A stretch of 64,000 nucleotides of DNA from Sphingobacterium multivorum (GTDB taxonomy: Bacteria; Bacteroidota; Bacteroidia; Sphingobacteriales; Sphingobacteriaceae): assembly GCF_900457465.1 (NCBI RefSeq), contig NZ_UAUU01000002.1, positions 248,001 to 312,000 of the forward strand, given 5' to 3'. The notes beneath the pieces are model-generated. The model worked only from the letters and a program-made list of their open reading frames with translations. It was not told the DNA's origin and did not search any database. Made by a program: the position numbers and the translations under genes. Below, one piece after another: positions 9,301-17,196 of the stretch (the stretch's first letter is position 1; each line of letters opens with the position of its first letter).

Positions 9301-10494
9301 TCAATCTATCACAATAAGCCTCCTTCCATTTAGCGTTAATTTTACTTTTCCTGTTGTTTGCAACATATCAATAATGGTAGATAGCGGCTGAGAACGCGAT
9401 ACCATACCATCAAATTTCAACTTCTCAAGTCGTTCGGGACATGCTACATCCACGTTGTACCACCTTGAAACTTTACGCAGCAGACTTACTAACTCTTCTC
9501 CTTTAAAAACAAAGTCACCATTTATCCAAGCTACTTCCTGAGAGATATCGACATTTTCTACACGCAGGGCTTCATTTAACAAGGCCCGCTGCCCTGGTTT
9601 TAAGAGCACCGATTCATTTCTTTTTTTCGAACTAACGCGTACAACTCCCTCCAATAAAGTTGTTGTTGTATAAGGTTCGTCATCATATGCGTTCACATTA
9701 AAATGCGTACCAAGCACCTCAATTTTTTGATTTGCTGTCTCCACGTAAAAAGGAATTCGCCCTCCCATTCCCGTCTCAATTTTTGCAATTTCAAAGTAAA
9801 CCTCTCCGGTCATGTGAACATGCCGTTCGTTTTCACTAAATTTCAAAGGATAGGTCAACGTCGAATTTGCATTGAGAAATGCTTTGGATCCGTCGGGCAA
9901 TATAATTTGATATTGGTTTCCGCGATTGGTCGTTATTTTATTCACAGCAGTGCTGGCTGCTTCCCCTTGTTCAACGGCTTTATAAACCAATTCACCGTCT
10001 TTATTCTTTTGTATTTCTACCCCGCCTTGCAGTGCTACCACACTTCCATTTTTTATATCAGCTAATGAAACAACGGAGCCATCTTTTAGTGTTAATAGGG
10101 CATCATCCTTTCCTGGAGCACCAATATGCTGCACGTTTTTTGGCTGTTCTTCAGCAAGCTGTTGTTTAAATAGAAACAGTGAGATAGCGCCAACAGCGAC
10201 TAGGAGCGCCGCAATTTTTAACCAGACAGCCATACCAATTTCTGTAAAGCGGTGTTGGTTAGCGCGCTTTTTTATTTGAGACTGCAAACGATCATAGTTT
10301 GTTTGAACGGATAGTTCACCCGCATAATGTCCCATTGCCACAATGGTCTCCTGCAACTCCGCTATGGACGCTTTATGTTCAGGATGTTTTTGTAACCATT
10401 TTTCCCATTTTTCGATATCCTCTTTATTCGTTCCCTTGCAATAGTTCACAAAAGATTCGTCCAATAATAACGCTTGCAAATTAAGTTCGTTCAT
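9301..10494 (-). CDS. FecR family anti-sigma factor
   Basis: A 397-residue inner-membrane protein. An N-terminal cytoplasmic segment of about 85 residues should bind the sigma factor. A membrane helix lies around residues 90-110 (IAALLVAVGAISLFLF). The periplasmic part contains the FecR domain (for example NRGNQYQIILPDGSKAFLNA and LTYPLKF) and a C-terminal DUF4974-type domain around 325-397. FecR proteins pass a signal from the STN domain of the TonB receptor to the ECF sigma factor. It sits between the sigma gene (60 bases upstream) and the receptor gene, which matches that role. Confidence 0.93.
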   Translation of the reverse strand: MNELNLQALLLDESFVNYCKGTNKEDIEKWEKWLQKHPEHKASIAELQETIVAMGHYAGELSVQTNYDRLQSQIKKRANQHRFTEIGMAVWLKIAALLVAVGAISLFLFKQQLAEEQPKNVQHIGAPGKDDALLTLKDGSVVSLADIKNGSVVALQGGVEIQKNKDGELVYKAVEQGEAASTAVNKITTNRGNQYQIILPDGSKAFLNANSTLTYPLKFSENERHVHMTGEVYFEIAKIETGMGGRIPFYVETANQKIEVLGTHFNVNAYDDEPYTTTTLLEGVVRVSSKKRNESVLLKPGQRALLNEALRVENVDISQEVAWINGDFVFKGEELVSLLRKVSRWYNVDVACPERLEKLKFDGMVSRSQPLSTIIDMLQTTGKVKLTLNGRRLIVID

Positions 10495-10554
10495 ATCACT
10501 CTAATCGTAATTTATACAATAGAGTGGTCAGGGTCATTTTTTCACTACTCGTTT

Positions 10555-11175
10555 TTAAGAAAAAATCAACAAAAATGAAGAAAGTAGCCCTACGGCAACT
10601 TTAAGAAAGATTTCTTGTTCACTAGAAAGGTTATTTTTTATTTTTTCTAGGGATTTATAAATGGTATTATAGATCGTATGGATCGAAACCTGATTGGCAT
10701 CAGCGATTTCCTGATAAGAAAGATCCAAAAAAAATCGTTGGTAAATCACCAGCCGTTGTTTTGTTCCCAATTGCTCCATATGCTCCTCAACCAACTGTGT
10801 TACGGTATTTGTTGTTACCGCACGTATATGTTGTTCTTCAACAGAGTGATGGATTGACGGATCATGGATTTCTTCCACAAAATCCAAATCTGTCAGTTGT
10901 AGTGTTTCCTTGCGAAAAAGTTTTTGAAAGAAAACCGTAATAATATAATTATGATGATTGCGTATTTTTTGATTGTCAGTCTTCTTTTCCCAAAGGTGTA
11001 GAAATACATCATTCACACTATCCTGAATACGCTGTACCGACATTTTCTTTTTCGTTCCCAAATAGGAAAGATAATGGTAATAATGTTTGTATAAAGCATA
11101 AAATGAATCTTCACAGTCCTCTTTCACAAATTGGTCCCAAACATTTTTTAGATCTCTTCCGGTTAGTGTAAACAT
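10555..11175 (-). CDS. ECF sigma-70 factor (FecI-like)
   Basis: A 206-residue ECF sigma factor. Region 2 is around residues 20-90 and region 4 around 130-185, with the HTH block LSYQEIADANQVSIHTIYNTIYKSLEKIK split over that span. It directs RNA polymerase to the promoters of its cognate receptor operon. It is the first gene of the long minus-strand operon, ahead of the FecR gene. Odd point: the last 20 residues are strongly hydrophobic (FLKVAVGLLSSFLLIFS), which is unusual for a cytoplasmic sigma factor and could form a membrane tail. I saw no clear TTG/TAnnTTTG promoter just upstream. Confidence 0.9.
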   Translation of the reverse strand: MFTLTGRDLKNVWDQFVKEDCEDSFYALYKHYYHYLSYLGTKKKMSVQRIQDSVNDVFLHLWEKKTDNQKIRNHHNYIITVFFQKLFRKETLQLTDLDFVEEIHDPSIHHSVEEQHIRAVTTNTVTQLVEEHMEQLGTKQRLVIYQRFFLDLSYQEIADANQVSIHTIYNTIYKSLEKIKNNLSSEQEIFLKVAVGLLSSFLLIFS

Positions 11176-11373
11176 AGTTTCGTGGTAACAATGACTTTAT
11201 ACAAAAAAAGAAAAGTCTTATTAACAAGAGGTTAACTGAAGATGAAGAATCGGAAAATTGTATGTAAATTGGACAGATAGTCGATTATAATTCCTCGACG
11301 ATGCTGTATAGTGTAAACGTATAATAAAACAAAAGCAGTAGAACAACTGATTATTAGAAAGATAAATTACAAA

Positions 11374-11848
11374 ATGGAAAGACGTATATTTATTGCAGAC
11401 AGGCTTCGCGAAGTTTTTTTTGAATGGACGTTGGATTGCCAACACCAACTATCAGGAACAACTATTGAATACGATCTGGGAACAGGCCATATTCAAAATA
11501 AATGATCTGAATTCCATCGCTGCGCTAACCTATCATATCAATTATTACCTAGAAGGTCTATTAGCTGCATTTACGTATGGAAAATTGGAAATTAGTGATA
11601 AATACAGCTTTGATATCCCGCCTATCCAATCCAAAGCAGACTGGGATACACTAGTAGATCGATTCCTGAAAAATGCCAAATTATTTTGTGACTGTATCGC
11701 ATCGTTCGATCAAAACCTCTTCGATCAGCCATTTATTGATAAAAAGTATGGATCTTACCTCAGAAATATCGAAGCTGTAATCGAACATAGCTATTATCAC
11801 CTTGGTCAGATTTCACTGATCAAAAAGTTAATTCTTCAATCGGAATAA
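11374..11848 (+). pseudogene. DinB-like (DUF1572-type) protein, apparent frameshift near the N-terminus
   Basis: The main frame, open from a TTG at 11393, encodes a four-helix DinB-superfamily protein. It has conserved histidines that would bind a metal (ALTYHINYYLEG, then VIEHSYYHLGQI). The first codons, however, look wrong in that frame. An ATG at 11374 in another frame gives MERRIFIADRLREV, which is the expected start and would continue into FLNGRWIANTNYQEQL if one T of the T8 tract at 11414-11421 were removed. So either the gene is frameshifted, or the assembly carries one T too many, or the ribosome or polymerase slips here. DinB-type proteins of this group are thought to act as small-molecule thiol transferases or metal-dependent enzymes; the substrate is unknown. 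It converges with the HxlR gene. Confidence 0.8.
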
Positions 11849-11852
11849 ATTG

Positions 11853-12239
11853 TTATTTCGTTAATGCAGCGAGTTCTTGTTTCACTTTCTCTCGGTATTC
11901 CAACCCCCAACTGACCAGTGATTCGGTAACGGGGAATACACTTTTACCATAGGCGGTAATTTTATAGAACACTTTCACGGGGTCTTCACTGGGCTGGCGG
12001 GCGACTAACAAGTTTAATTCAAGGTCTCGAAGTTCTTTTGTCAACACTTTTGCAGAAATTCCCTGAATCTCCCGTTCCATTTTTTTGAAATAAATTTCCT
12101 GCAACTCCCGATTAGCCAAATAACGCAATATCATCAATTTCCATTTTCCGCCCAAAATATCCAGCGCGTCACGTATAGCGCGCAATTCTTCTGTACAACT
12201 CGCCTCCCGCATTTGATTTCCTTCCAAAACTTGTCCCAT
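11853..12239 (-). CDS. HxlR family winged-helix transcriptional regulator
   Basis: About 128 residues with the typical HxlR layout: an N-terminal Cys (SCTEEL, the possible thiol sensor), then a winged helix with DILGGKWKLMILRYL and EIYFKKMEREIQGISAKVLTKELRDLE split over residues 27-75. I chose the ATG at 12239 over a TTG at 12251. It is divergent from the quinone oxidoreductase gene, a common arrangement in which the regulator represses an oxidoreductase and responds to electrophiles or quinones. A dyad (12256-12275) just upstream could be its operator. The regulatory target is inferred from position. Confidence 0.88.
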   Translation of the reverse strand: MGQVLEGNQMREASCTEELRAIRDALDILGGKWKLMILRYLANRELQEIYFKKMEREIQGISAKVLTKELRDLELNLLVARQPSEDPVKVFYKITAYGKSVFPVTESLVSWGLEYREKVKQELAALTK

Positions 12240-12255
12240 ATTGATTTCCAACGAC

Positions 12256-12275
12256 TAGTTACCACTTGTTAACTA
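12256..12275. promoter_or_regulatory. Dyad, possible HxlR operator
   Basis: TAGTTA, 8 bases, TAACTA in the intergenic region between the HxlR gene and the divergent oxidoreductase gene, 17 bases upstream of the chosen HxlR start. Symmetry and position fit an autoregulatory operator; no experimental evidence is implied. Confidence 0.4.
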
Positions 12276-12406
12276 CCAACAAATATATAGCAAACGAAAG
12301 GTAGATTTGTCATATCAACTATATAAGATGAAAGAATGCTGATATAACATACATTATTTCGGCAGGAATTTTTCATAGGGATGCCATCATTTAAATAAAT
12401 AGCGAT

Positions 12407-13344
12407 ATGAACGCGGTTATACTGGATAAAGACAATCAATTGATAAATGCGGAGGTTGAGCTTCCTCAACTGAAGTCCAACGAAGTGAAAATTAAAATAT
12501 TAGCTTCAGCACTCAACCCCATAGACTACCAGATGCGTGAAAATGAATTTGAACGACGTTATATTTTTTCACCCATACTTGGTAGAGAAGGGCAGGAATT
12601 GTCACAGATAAAGGTTCAGATGTAAGTGAATACGCAATTGGAGATGAAGTATTTTTTGCCTGTGGCAGCATGGGCAGTAACGGAACCTATGCAGCATACA
12701 TTCAGTTACCAGCCGGCCTCGTTGCCCCTAAGCCAAAAAATATTTCGTTTGAGCAAGCAGCAGCACTTCCTACCGCTGGCATCACCGCATTGCAGGTTTT
12801 CGACCGAGCAGCAATTAATCCGCAAGATCATATTTTCCTAACCGGAGCGTCTGGAGGCGTGGGTCTTTTTGCATTAAAATTACTCCTGGCTAACGGCATT
12901 AAAAATATCGTTGCGACAGCAGGAAGTATGGGCAGTATTGAAAAATTACGCCAACTAGGACTGCAAAAAGACAGTGTCATCAATTATCGAAATGAGAATT
13001 TAACGGAAATAATCAAGCTTAAAAGTAATCAGCAAGGTATTGACGTCGCTATTGATGCGGTGGGGCAGCATCTCTCGGAAGTCGCCGCCGCAGTATTAAA
13101 ACCCTATGGAACTTATATCGACATCACACATTTTACGACCGCGGCAGCAAGAGACCAACTATTTAGTTCGGCCGCACAGATCATCAATATATCCAACTTT
13201 ATCCATGCGCAAAGACTGAATTATCCCTATTTCAAAAAGGGGTTGGATCGAATCAGACACACTATTGAGCAAGAAATTATTCAACCTGCCCCTATTTATC
13301 TTATCGGTAACTTAAGCCCGAAACAATCGAAAAAGGGCATCTAA
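12407..13344 (+). pseudogene. NADP-dependent quinone oxidoreductase / zinc-type MDR protein, frameshifted
   Basis: The first 60 codons from the ATG at 12407 give a typical medium-chain dehydrogenase N-terminus (SALNPIDYQMRENEF, then PILGREG). At 12590-12592 (GGG) the frame breaks and soon meets TAA. In the next frame the protein continues without loss (AGIVTDKGSDVSEYAIGDEV, then AAALPTAGITALQ and the Rossmann motif GASGGVGLFALK) to the stop at 13344. One added base at the G run restores an ORF of about 312 codons. The family reduces quinones or enones with NADPH. It is divergent from the HxlR regulator and followed by a cupin gene. It is either a recent loss or an assembly indel; the second seems likely because the rest is intact. 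Confidence 0.85.
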
Positions 13345-13393
13345 TGCTCAAAAACAACCAGACTCAAGGCAATAAATTAATTATACAAAATCA

Positions 13394-13861
13394 ATGAGAA
13401 CTATACCTAGACGAATCGTGACAGGCATACGTGCCGGCAAATCCTTTATCGAAGCGGATGCATTGGTTGATAATGTATCAGAGCACTATCCCAATCTTGT
13501 TATTTCAGATATCTGGCAAACCAGCCAAATGCCGGCCAAGTTTGAGAAAGAGCATCCCATAGAAAACAGCGCTATACCCCAAGTCATCAAAAATGGCACG
13601 TACTTCCGCTATGTACAGATCCCACCCGATCGGGAACTTGGTATAGAAACGACGATTGGTACCCCTCATCCCCTCATGCATCAGACAGCAAGTTTAGATT
13701 ACATCGTTATTCTTTCAGGAGAGATTTACTTGATTACAGACACAGAAGAAACGCTTTTACAAGCCGGCGATATTGTCATCCAACGCGGCACCAATCATGC
13801 TTGGAGCAATCGCTCCGATCAAATGTGCCTGCAATTGGCCATTCTAATTGATGCGAATTAA
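13394..13861 (+). CDS. Cupin domain protein
   Basis: A 155-residue single-domain cupin. The two conserved motifs are seen around residues 95-115 (HQTASLDYIVILSGEIYL) and 120-140 (LLQAGDIVIQRGTNHAWSN), with the histidines of the metal site. Similar stand-alone cupins occur beside oxidoreductases in soil bacteria and fungi; the reaction is not known. It starts 50 bases after the oxidoreductase gene and is probably co-transcribed with it under the same HxlR control. The ATG at 13394 is the only sensible start. Confidence 0.85.
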   Translation: MRTIPRRIVTGIRAGKSFIEADALVDNVSEHYPNLVISDIWQTSQMPAKFEKEHPIENSAIPQVIKNGTYFRYVQIPPDRELGIETTIGTPHPLMHQTASLDYIVILSGEIYLITDTEETLLQAGDIVIQRGTNHAWSNRSDQMCLQLAILIDAN

Positions 13862-13885
13862 AAATCTACCCTGTTGCTCAATCGG

Positions 13886-13903
13886 CAAACTAAACATTGA
13901 ACC
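13886..13903. repeat. 18-bp motif, copy 1 (second copy at 17197-17214)
   Basis: The 18-base sequence CAAACTAAACATTGAACC matches CAAACTAAATATTGATCC at 17197-17214 at 16 of 18 positions. Copy 1 lies upstream of the first Crp/Fnr-type gene and is flanked by AATCGG/CCGATT. It may be a binding site for one of the two neighbouring regulators. Confidence 0.4.
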
Positions 13904-13926
13904 GATTAAAACACATCGAATTTATC

Positions 13927-13957
13927 TTGTAGGAACACCGCAATTTTTCTAAGTTTG
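13927..13957 (+). promoter_or_regulatory. Bacteroidota-type promoter of the Crp/Fnr gene
   Basis: TTG at 13927-13929, a 20-base spacer and TAAGTTTG at 13950-13957, matching the -33/-7 consensus of Bacteroidota primary sigma factors. The -7 box covers the alternative TTG start, so the ATG at 13964 is the better start of the gene. Confidence 0.65.
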
Positions 13958-13963
13958 GACTTC

Positions 13964-14530
13964 ATGATAGCAACATATTTTCGGTCTTTGCGTCTGTTCG
14001 ACGAAGAAGAGATCAATCAGATTGTTCAGCTTTTTGAATACAGAAAGCTGAACAAAAACGACTTTTTTGTTAAAGAGAATCAACCTTGTCATGAGGTTGC
14101 ATTTATACAATCAGGGATCTTCCGTTCTTATTATAGCAGTGCGAATAGGGAAGATATTACCTATTGTTTCCGCTTTCCCAATACATGGATAGCGGCCTAC
14201 TCCTCCTTTATCACGGGCGGGCCAAGCGTGGAGACCATGCAGGCCCTTACCCCTGTCGAACTGTGGACGATCAAAAAAAATATGATTGATAAGCTTGCTA
14301 AAAATAGCCTAAAATGGACAAAATACCTTAAAATGATTGCCGAGGAACAATATCTTGAACTTGAAAAACGCGTCTTTCAATTACAAAAAGAAACCGCATC
14401 ACAACGTTATGCCAATTTACTCAAAGATCATCCTGATTTTATCCAACAGCTTCCTTTACAATACCTCGCTTCCTATTTAGGCATTACACAACGTCATTTA
14501 AGTCGTATTCGCAGCGAAATTTCTTTTTAG
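13964..14530 (+). CDS. Crp/Fnr family transcriptional regulator
   Basis: A 188-residue protein with an N-terminal cyclic-nucleotide-binding-like beta roll (about residues 15-115, with FVKENQPCHEVAFIQSGIFR) and a short C-terminal helix-turn-helix (ASYLGITQRHLSRIRSEI). This is the small Crp-like type very common in Bacteroidota. The effector is unknown and the Arg of a true cAMP pocket is not evident. The start at 13964 is supported by a promoter whose -7 box ends 6 bases upstream. Downstream lie an NAD(P)H oxidoreductase and purA. A second, related regulator follows purA. Confidence 0.88.
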   Translation: MIATYFRSLRLFDEEEINQIVQLFEYRKLNKNDFFVKENQPCHEVAFIQSGIFRSYYSSANREDITYCFRFPNTWIAAYSSFITGGPSVETMQALTPVELWTIKKNMIDKLAKNSLKWTKYLKMIAEEQYLELEKRVFQLQKETASQRYANLLKDHPDFIQQLPLQYLASYLGITQRHLSRIRSEISF

Positions 14531-14588
14531 ACATTTGTCCTGTAAAGACGGTAGCCCTATTTCTATTTTTGTGATGTAATAAAACATC

Positions 14589-15170
14589 ATGGAGAAAAAA
14601 ATACTGATTATCAATGGCCACCCGAATCGGGAATCTTTCAATTTTGGCATCGCAAATGCCTATCAAGAAGCTGCGGCAGCGTCCGGAGCTACAGTACGAA
14701 CAATCCATATTATTGACCTAGATTTCAATCCAAACCTTGAATTTGGTTATCGTAAACGGACAGAACTTGAGCAGGACCTACTTCTTGCCTGGGAAGACAT
14801 CTTATGGGCCGATCATTTGGTCTGGATACATCCCGTTTGGTGGGGCGGTCTTCCAGCCTTGATGAAAGGCTTTATCGATAGACTTTTTTTACCTGGACGG
14901 GCTTTTCAATATCGCGAAAACTCTCTTTTTTGGGACAAATTACTCAAAGGAAAATCTGCTCGGATCATTACAACACTCGATCAACCAAGTTGGTATTATG
15001 CTTTAGTTTACGGCAGACCAAGTGTTAATCAATTAAAAAGATCAACCCTCCAATTTTGTGGAATATCGCCTGTGAAAGTCACTTATATCGGTATTATCAA
15101 AACTTCCGATCCTATTAAGCGAAATAAATGGATACAAAAAGTACAACAGCTCGGACACAAACAAGCTTAA
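14589..15170 (+). CDS. NAD(P)H dehydrogenase (quinone) / flavodoxin-fold NAD(P)H oxidoreductase
   Basis: A 193-residue flavodoxin-like fold enzyme of the NQO/modulator-of-drug-activity type. It opens with IINGHPNRESFN, the phosphate loop for FMN or FAD, and carries WIHPVWWGGLPALMKGFIDR, the signature of the family, around residues 78-98. These enzymes transfer two electrons from NAD(P)H to quinones or related electrophiles in the cytoplasm. It is preceded by a Crp/Fnr gene and followed by a divergent purA with its own promoter, so it may be a single-gene unit regulated by the upstream Crp-like protein. Substrate not determined. Confidence 0.88.
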   Translation: MEKKILIINGHPNRESFNFGIANAYQEAAAASGATVRTIHIIDLDFNPNLEFGYRKRTELEQDLLLAWEDILWADHLVWIHPVWWGGLPALMKGFIDRLFLPGRAFQYRENSLFWDKLLKGKSARIITTLDQPSWYYALVYGRPSVNQLKRSTLQFCGISPVKVTYIGIIKTSDPIKRNKWIQKVQQLGHKQA

Positions 15171-15223
15171 GCGCAATCCAAACGCATTAAGACTGCTGGC
15201 CAAATGATAATGAGGAGCACTTT

Positions 15224-15237
15224 TTGCCAAATGGCAA
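15224..15237. promoter_or_regulatory. Perfect 14-bp palindrome upstream of purA promoter
   Basis: TTGCCAAATGGCAA: six-base arms with a 2-base centre, ending just before the -33 element of the purA promoter. The TTG...CAA half-sites and the spacing look like a Crp/Fnr-family operator, and two such regulators flank purA. Confidence 0.5.
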
Positions 15238-15267
15238 TTGGCCTCCGCCTTGCAAGCCCTAGCTTTG
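15238..15267 (+). promoter_or_regulatory. Bacteroidota-type promoter of purA-like gene
   Basis: TTG at 15238-15240, 19-base spacer, TAGCTTTG at 15260-15267; the start codon follows 25 bases later at 15293. This gives the gene its own transcript, independent of the upstream oxidoreductase. Confidence 0.65.
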
Positions 15268-15292
15268 ACCATAATTTCAAGACAAACGCAAC

Positions 15293-16567
15293 ATGGACAT
15301 TCTAATTGGGCTCCAATGGGGAGACGAAGGTAAAGGAAAATTCATTGATCTGATCGGAAGCGACTATGATATTATCGCTCGGTTTAATGGCGGCGCGAAT
15401 GCCGGACATAGTATTTACTATCAAGGTAACAAAGTTACGCTTAAACTACTCCCATCAGGCATCTTTTCACCGCATGTCAAAAACATTATCGGCACCGGTG
15501 TGGTGGTTGACCCATTAGCATTTAAAGCAGAAATCGAAGAACTAGCGCACATTATGCCAGATCAAGATCTCGTTGATAGAATTTTGATATCCCAAAAAGC
15601 GCATCTCGTTTTACCGACCCATCGTTATTGGGATATCTATATGGAACAGTCCCCACTGTATCGCACGATAGGAACGACCAAAAATGGAATTGCGCAAAGT
15701 TATTCCAATAAAATACTCAGACAGAACCTTCGCGTTGGTGATATTCACTCGGATAGTTTTGATACTGACGTATATCAAAATTTAAACCGTCAATACAAAG
15801 AACTACAGTTTTTGGGGCAAGAAATGCCTGCATTCGAAGAGCTCTACCACACTTTTATTCAAGGATGCACTTCCTTAAAACAAGTGCCAATTATAGATAC
15901 CGAAATCTTTTTGAATAAGGCAATCCGAGATGGGAAGAAGGTATTGGCGGAAGGCGCGCAGGCAACTCTGCTTGATATCGACCATGGAAGTTATCCCTAT
16001 GTGACCTCATCAAATACGATAGCCTCCGCAGCCTGTGTAAGCTTGGGTGTGTCGCCTAAAGTGGTGGACAAAATTTATGGCGTTACAAAAGCCTATTGCA
16101 CCCGTGTGGGGAATGGCATTTTCCCAACAGAGATCACAGGGCAAGCTGCCAATGATTTACGGGACAAAGGAGCTGAATTCGGTTCCAATACCAAACGTCC
16201 CCGGCGTGTCGGCTGGCTGGATCTACCAGCATTAAAATATGCCATCATGTTAAACGGAGTTACGGAACTCGTTCTTACGAAAGCCGACATTTTGAACGAA
16301 ATGGCTGACATCCCCGTCTGTACCCATTATGAAATAGATGAACAAAAAATTTCGTTAGCATTTCCCCAATCTTCTGAACAAAAAATTAAACCGATCTGGA
16401 AATATTTAAAAGGTTGGAATACCGATTTCTCTAATATCAAGCAGGCAGACTTACTTCCAGAAACCTTGGGTACATTTATCTCCTTTTTAGAAGAAGAGTT
16501 ACAAGTTCCCATAACGTATCTTTCAACAGGACCACAACGTGAAGATTTGATTAACTTAGCGAAGTAA
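15293..16567 (+). CDS. purA: Adenylosuccinate synthetase, divergent paralogue
   Basis: At 424 residues it has the normal length of PurA, which joins IMP and aspartate using GTP on the way to AMP. The P-loop-like GDEGKGK (residues 10-16, with the catalytic Asp) and the NAGH histidine (39) are present. So are GAQATLLDIDHGSYPYVTSS (221-240) and the C-terminal STGPQRED. Several usually invariant loops differ. The IMP-binding loop reads GTTKNGIAQSY (127-137) instead of the GRGIGPAY type, and the region usually written TTGRPRRCGW reads SNTKRPRRVGW. It lies between two Crp/Fnr regulators and not in a purine operon. It may be an accessory copy with altered substrate use or regulation; I cannot see whether a canonical purA exists elsewhere. 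Confidence 0.88.
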   Translation: MDILIGLQWGDEGKGKFIDLIGSDYDIIARFNGGANAGHSIYYQGNKVTLKLLPSGIFSPHVKNIIGTGVVVDPLAFKAEIEELAHIMPDQDLVDRILISQKAHLVLPTHRYWDIYMEQSPLYRTIGTTKNGIAQSYSNKILRQNLRVGDIHSDSFDTDVYQNLNRQYKELQFLGQEMPAFEELYHTFIQGCTSLKQVPIIDTEIFLNKAIRDGKKVLAEGAQATLLDIDHGSYPYVTSSNTIASAACVSLGVSPKVVDKIYGVTKAYCTRVGNGIFPTEITGQAANDLRDKGAEFGSNTKRPRRVGWLDLPALKYAIMLNGVTELVLTKADILNEMADIPVCTHYEIDEQKISLAFPQSSEQKIKPIWKYLKGWNTDFSNIKQADLLPETLGTFISFLEEELQVPITYLSTGPQREDLINLAK

Positions 16568-16579
16568 TACAAAGGTAAC

Positions 16580-17146
16580 ATGGAGCAATTACTGGAATAC
16601 ATCCGAAAATTTGGACAGCTCGATTTGCGTGAAGAGAATTTAATTCGACAGGCATTCGAAAAAAAGAATATTTCAAAGTCAAGCTATTTTGTCGCTTGCG
16701 GTAAAGTAAACAATAGCATTGCTTTTGTGGAATCGGGGGTATTCCGTTCGCTCTATTACAACAGTAAAGGCGACGATTTTACGCGTTATTTTATTTATGA
16801 AGGTCGTTTTATTGGGGATCTTCAGAGCTTCTTGGATCGAACACCTTCCAACGACTATATAGAATCCCTCACAGATAGCGAAATCTGGAGCCTTGATTTT
16901 GAGAATTTTACGCTTCTTGAAAAGGAAATTAAAGTTTGGCCGTTGTTGATGGCCAAACTTTATGCTTTTGTGGTGGAAAGTAAGCTAAAAACGGCAAATA
17001 CCATGATGAATCTCGATGCCAAAGAACGCTATCTCCTGTTCTTGAAGCTTTACCCGGGTTTAGCCAATCGTGTTCCATTAGCCATGTTAGCGTCCTATTT
17101 AGGGATTACCGCATCATCACTGAGCCGGATTCGGAAAAACATCTAA
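16580..17146 (+). CDS. Crp/Fnr family transcriptional regulator
   Basis: A 188-residue protein with a beta-roll sensor domain (about residues 10-115; FVACGKVNNSIAFVESGVFR) and a short C-terminal HTH (ASYLGITASSLSRIRKNI). It is related to the regulator at 13964-14530 and has the same overall length. It begins 13 bases after the purA-like stop codon and is almost certainly co-transcribed with it, which suggests that it controls, or is linked to, that gene. The effector is unknown. It converges with the porin gene on the other strand. Confidence 0.87.
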   Translation: MEQLLEYIRKFGQLDLREENLIRQAFEKKNISKSSYFVACGKVNNSIAFVESGVFRSLYYNSKGDDFTRYFIYEGRFIGDLQSFLDRTPSNDYIESLTDSEIWSLDFENFTLLEKEIKVWPLLMAKLYAFVVESKLKTANTMMNLDAKERYLLFLKLYPGLANRVPLAMLASYLGITASSLSRIRKNI

Positions 17147-17196
17147 GTGTCGGGAGATCTCTAAATCAAATGGCCTAAACAACCTACTATATTGGT

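Noticed and set aside
11221..11448. Minus-strand frame of 75 codons upstream of the sigma gene
   Set aside because: It overlaps the N-terminus of the DinB-like gene, has no motif and an AT-rich composition; probably chance.
12626..12841. Small plus-strand frame within the oxidoreductase gene
   Set aside because: It is an out-of-frame reading of the frameshifted oxidoreductase; the third frame carries the real protein.
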